From the NCBI GenBank assembly GCA_029863825.1, contig JAOTUP010000087.1, forward strand, positions 1 to 7,438: DNA of 7,438 nt, in the 5' to 3' direction. The notes beneath the pieces are model-generated. The model searched no databases, was not told the DNA's origin, and saw nothing but the letters and a program-made list of their open reading frames with translations. The translations under genes were made by a program, and so were the position numbers. Positions 5,186-7,438 of this stretch are shown here, in pieces; position 1 is the stretch's first letter, and the number at the start of each line of letters is the position of its first letter. Source of the DNA: Acidobacteriota bacterium (GTDB lineage Bacteria > Acidobacteriota > Thermoanaerobaculia > Multivoradales > JAHEKO01).

Positions 5186-5201
5186 ATACAGCCGGGGGTA
5201 T
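5186..5201. promoter_or_regulatory. CsoR/CstR-operator-like inverted repeat at the redox-operon start site
   Basis: ATAC-AGCCGGGG-GTAT has four-base perfect arms and a CCGG centre. Aligned without gaps to 3672-3687 it shares 13 of 16 positions, including CCGGGGGTA. It sits just downstream of the predicted transcription start. The GGGGGT run lies 5 bases before the ATG at 5204 and could double as a ribosome site, so binding could also affect translation. Confidence 0.42.
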
Positions 5202-5203
5202 CA

Positions 5204-6751
5204 ATGGGAGAACCGATGGCGAGCGGGGTGAGAGAGGTACCGGAGAAGTGGGCGAAGGTCATCGACCACGAGAGTTGCATCGGCTGCCATGCCTGCTCGA
5301 CGGCGTGCAAGTCGGAGAACGACGTACCGCTCTCGGTCAACCGGACCTACGTCAAGCATGTCGATATCGGAACGTTCCCGCAGGCGCGCCGCGCCTTTCA
5401 GGTGACGCGCTGCAATCAGTGCGAGGACTCGCCCTGCACCATCGCCTGCCCGACTGCTGCCATGCACCGTCGACCGGACGGCATAATCGATTTCGACAAG
5501 TCGATCTGCATCGGCTGCAAGGCGTGCATCGCCGCGTGTCCCTACGACGCGATCTTCATCAACCCGGAAGATCACTCGGCGGAGAAGTGCAACTTCTGCG
5601 CTCATCGGCTCGACGTGGGCCTCGAGCCTGCGTGCGTCGTAGTGTGCCCGACCGAGGCGATCATGGTCGGCGACATGAACGATCCGACGTCACGGGTGGC
5701 GCAGATGATCAATCGTGAGCCGGTAGCGGTGCGTCGGCCGGAGAAGGAGACGCGACCCAAGCTCTTCTATCGTGGAGCCCATCAGGCAACGCTCGATCCG
5801 CTGGCGGCCCAGCGGCCCAAGGGCGGGCTCTTCATGTGGAGCCAGCAACAGAAAGGTCCCCACCACGTGGTCTCGGGCCATCCGGGTGGTTCGCCGAAGC
5901 ACAACTCCTCGGCGGCCGCGGTCGTCGCCTACGACGTGCCGCACAAGATGCCCTGGGACTGGCGAGTGAGTCTCTATACCCTCACCAAGGGCGTCGCGGC
6001 CGGCGCCTACCTCGTGCCGCTGTTGCTCGTCCTCATGGGCTGGCTGGATGCCACGAGCTCGCTGTGGGTGTGGGGCGCGCCGATCGTCGGCGGCCTGTTC
6101 CTCGGCCTCACCGGTCTGCTTCTCATCTGGGATCTCGAACACCCGTTGCGCTTTTACATGATCTTCACCAAGGCGCAGTGGCAGAGCTGGCTGGTCAAGG
6201 GAGCCTTCATCATCGGCGGCTACTCGCTGGTCCTCGGGCTGCACTTCCTGACCGGCGTTCTCGATCGCGGAGAAGCGCGGGATGTGCTGGTTCTCGCGGG
6301 GCTGCCGCTGGCGGTGCTGACCGCCGTCTACACGGCGTATCTGTTCGCTCAGGCCAAGGCGCGGGATCTCTGGCAGAGTCCGCTGCTGCCGCCGCATCTG
6401 CTCGTCCAGACCTTGCTCGCCGGGTCCGCCGTTCTGTTGCCGGTGGCGTACTTCCTGGCGCCGCAGGGGGTGACGCCGATGCTGCGGATTCTCGCCGCCT
6501 CGAGTCTCACCCATCTGCTCTTCGTGCTCGGGGAAACGACGCTGGCGCACGCCACGGCGCACGCTCATCTCGCCAATTGGGAGATGGTCTGGGGGCGCTA
6601 CAAGAGCTGGTTCTGGGCCGGTGCCCTGTTCGTGGCCGCCGGCGTCGCTGCTCCCTGGGGAGGCGTGGCCCTGGCGCCGCTGGCCCTTCTCGGGCTGCTC
6701 TGCTTCGAGCACGCCTACGTGCAGGCCGGCCAGGCGGTGGCGTTGGCATGA
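5204..6751 (+). CDS. Four-cluster iron-sulfur subunit fused to NrfD-type membrane quinone-binding subunit
   Basis: A 515-residue fusion. Residues 20-155 hold four cysteine groups: Cys25/28/31/35, Cys70/73/78/82, Cys102/105/108/112 and Cys129/132/144/148. These 16 ligands serve four [4Fe-4S] clusters, as in the DmsB/PsrB/SoeB electron-transfer subunits of DMSO-reductase-family enzymes. A Gly/His-rich linker (about 185-248) leads to an NrfD/PsrC-like domain starting WDWRVSLYTLTKG, with about eight hydrophobic segments to residue 515. It would pass electrons between the molybdenum subunit encoded next and membrane quinone. There is no Tat or Sec signal, so the clusters probably face the cytoplasm. 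The ATG at 5204 is the longest start; the ATG at 5216 has a better placed GGGAG and may be the true one (511 residues). B and C subunits are usually separate proteins. The enzyme's substrate is not determined by this subunit; sulfite, polysulfide or another oxyanion are all possible. Confidence 0.9.
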   Translation: MGEPMASGVREVPEKWAKVIDHESCIGCHACSTACKSENDVPLSVNRTYVKHVDIGTFPQARRAFQVTRCNQCEDSPCTIACPTAAMHRRPDGIIDFDKSICIGCKACIAACPYDAIFINPEDHSAEKCNFCAHRLDVGLEPACVVVCPTEAIMVGDMNDPTSRVAQMINREPVAVRRPEKETRPKLFYRGAHQATLDPLAAQRPKGGLFMWSQQQKGPHHVVSGHPGGSPKHNSSAAAVVAYDVPHKMPWDWRVSLYTLTKGVAAGAYLVPLLLVLMGWLDATSSLWVWGAPIVGGLFLGLTGLLLIWDLEHPLRFYMIFTKAQWQSWLVKGAFIIGGYSLVLGLHFLTGVLDRGEARDVLVLAGLPLAVLTAVYTAYLFAQAKARDLWQSPLLPPHLLVQTLLAGSAVLLPVAYFLAPQGVTPMLRILAASSLTHLLFVLGETTLAHATAHAHLANWEMVWGRYKSWFWAGALFVAAGVAAPWGGVALAPLALLGLLCFEHAYVQAGQAVALA

Positions 6752-6819
6752 GCGGGCAGCGTGGGAGGACTCGAAACCGGTCGGAGATGGCGATAGACGA
6801 GAGGGAGTGTCTTCGATGA
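6748..6819 (+). CDS. Possible 23-codon coupling mini-ORF
   Basis: An ATG at 6748 overlaps the stop of the NrfD fusion (ATGA), and the frame reads 23 codons to a TGA at 6817 that overlaps the ATG of the molybdenum-subunit gene, again as ATGA. The peptide is strongly charged (MSGQRGRTRNR...), matches no family I know and has only a G-rich stretch as possible ribosome site. It fills nearly all of the 64-base gap. If translated it would couple synthesis of the two enzyme subunits; it may equally be chance. Confidence 0.25.
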   Translation: MSGQRGRTRNRSEMAIDERECLR

Positions 6820-7438
6820 ATGTCAAGAATCTCAGTCAACGCTTGAGCGCCGCCCGTGAGGCGGCCGAGGCACGTGGTGACTCCTTCTACCCCGGGCCGA
6901 GTCGGATCCACCTGGCGTCGTTCCCGCCGAAGGAGCGCTGGGACGACTGGGTCGAGCTCGATTCGAAGGCGTGGCCGAAGCGCGTCGAGAAGCGCTACAT
7001 GCTGGTGCCCACGACCTGCTTCAACTGCGAGTCGGCCTGCGGTCTGCTGGCGTATGTCGATCGCGACTCACTCGAGGTCAAGAAGTTCGAGGGCAATCCG
7101 GAGCATCCCGGTTCGCGGGGCCGGAACTGCGCCAAGGGGCCGGCGACAATCAACCAGGTGACCGACCCCGATCGCATTCTCTATCCCCTGAAGCGCGCCG
7201 GCAGACGCGGCGAGGGCAAGTGGGAGCGGATCAGTTGGGACGAAGCGCTGGACACGGTCTCGTCGCGCATCCGCGAAGCCATGCAAGAGGGCCGTCACGA
7301 CGAAGTGATGTATCACGTCGGTCGCCCCGGCGAGGACGGTTTCACCGAGCGGCTGATGGCGGCGTGGGGTGTCGACGGCCACAACTCGCACACCAACATC
7401 TGCTCGTCGGGCGCGCGCGCCGGCTATCAGCTCTGGTG
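6816..7438 (+). CDS. Molybdopterin oxidoreductase catalytic subunit, N-terminal part (runs off the window)
   Basis: The first 207 residues of a DMSO-reductase-family (Mo/W-bisPGD) enzyme. A charged region of about 60 residues precedes the [4Fe-4S] domain, whose ligands are Cys68, Cys71, Cys75 and Cys105 (CFNCESAC ... GRNCAKG). DPDRILYPLKR (117-127) and WERISWDEAL (136-145) are the standard segments that follow. In HTNICSSGARAGY (192-204), Cys196 is a good candidate for the molybdenum ligand, as in Psr/Phs- and Nap-type enzymes. There is no twin-arginine signal, which fits a cytoplasmic enzyme such as SoeA. The start at 6816 has GAGGGAG eight bases upstream. It pairs with the preceding iron-sulfur/NrfD fusion, 64 bases away. 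A role in sulfite oxidation is suggested by the neighbouring sulfur-carrier operon but is not shown by the residues seen here. Confidence 0.92.
   Translation, partial: MNVKNLSQRLSAAREAAEARGDSFYPGPSRIHLASFPPKERWDDWVELDSKAWPKRVEKRYMLVPTTCFNCESACGLLAYVDRDSLEVKKFEGNPEHPGSRGRNCAKGPATINQVTDPDRILYPLKRAGRRGEGKWERISWDEALDTVSSRIREAMQEGRHDEVMYHVGRPGEDGFTERLMAAWGVDGHNSHTNICSSGARAGYQLW

Noticed and set aside
5690..6826. Long minus-strand open frame (378 codons) opposite the NrfD domain
   Set aside because: Low-complexity, Arg/Gln/Glu-rich translation with no family features. It lies antisense to a fully convincing NrfD-domain coding frame; typical of GC-rich DNA.
1..7438. CRISPR arrays, tRNA/rRNA genes, insertion sequences or attachment sites
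   Set aside because: No repeat-spacer pattern, tRNA-like cloverleaf, rRNA-like segment, transposase or flanking duplication was recognised.

Overview
The window is a GC-rich stretch of a Gram-negative bacterial chromosome. A FadL-type outer-membrane barrel with a signal peptide argues for an outer membrane, and the promoters that can be read look sigma70-like. The lineage cannot be fixed from the sequence. The gene content suggests a sulfur-metabolising environmental bacterium, for example from Acidobacteriota, Desulfobacterota/Myxococcota or Pseudomonadota.

Layout. Positions 13-2884 hold six minus-strand genes in one apparent operon, read right to left: tusA, a DsrE2-like gene, a lipoate-ligase-like gene, a second DsrE-family gene, a GcvH-like lipoyl carrier (LbpA type) and a small thioredoxin-fold protein. 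Gaps are 12, 59, 12, 47 and 39 bases. A divergent regulatory region (2885-3141) carries a promoter in each direction. On the plus strand follow an ArsR-family regulator (3142-3492), a 261-base intergenic region rich in hairpins, a FadL/OmpP1-type outer-membrane protein (3754-5052), a very clear intrinsic terminator (5081-5111) and a clear promoter (5147-5175). Then comes a two-gene unit that runs off the right edge: an iron-sulfur subunit fused to an NrfD-type membrane subunit (5204-6751), and the N-terminal 207 residues of a molybdopterin oxidoreductase (6816 onward).

How it may fit together. TusA, DsrE-type proteins, a GcvH-like carrier and a lipoate-ligase-family protein are the accessory set known from the sulfur-oxidising heterodisulfide-reductase-like (sHdr) pathway. 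In that pathway persulfide sulfur is passed along cytoplasmic thiol carriers to a lipoate-bound carrier and released as sulfite. The sHdr subunits themselves are not in the window; they could lie past the left edge. The iron-sulfur/NrfD/molybdenum complex has no visible export signal on either soluble part, so it probably faces the cytoplasm, as SoeABC sulfite dehydrogenase does. It is therefore a reasonable, unproven candidate to oxidise the sulfite and feed the quinone pool. The ArsR protein lacks the classical metal site but has a CxxxC pair and may sense sulfane sulfur.

Most notable details: (1) the ligase-like protein appears to have glutamate where the family has its catalytic lysine; (2) the LbpA-like carrier ends in a C-terminal CxxC; (3) a shared CsoR/CstR-operator-like 16-mer lies upstream of both the FadL gene and the iron-sulfur/NrfD gene; (4) a 23-codon mini-ORF is joined by ATGA overlaps to the genes on both sides.
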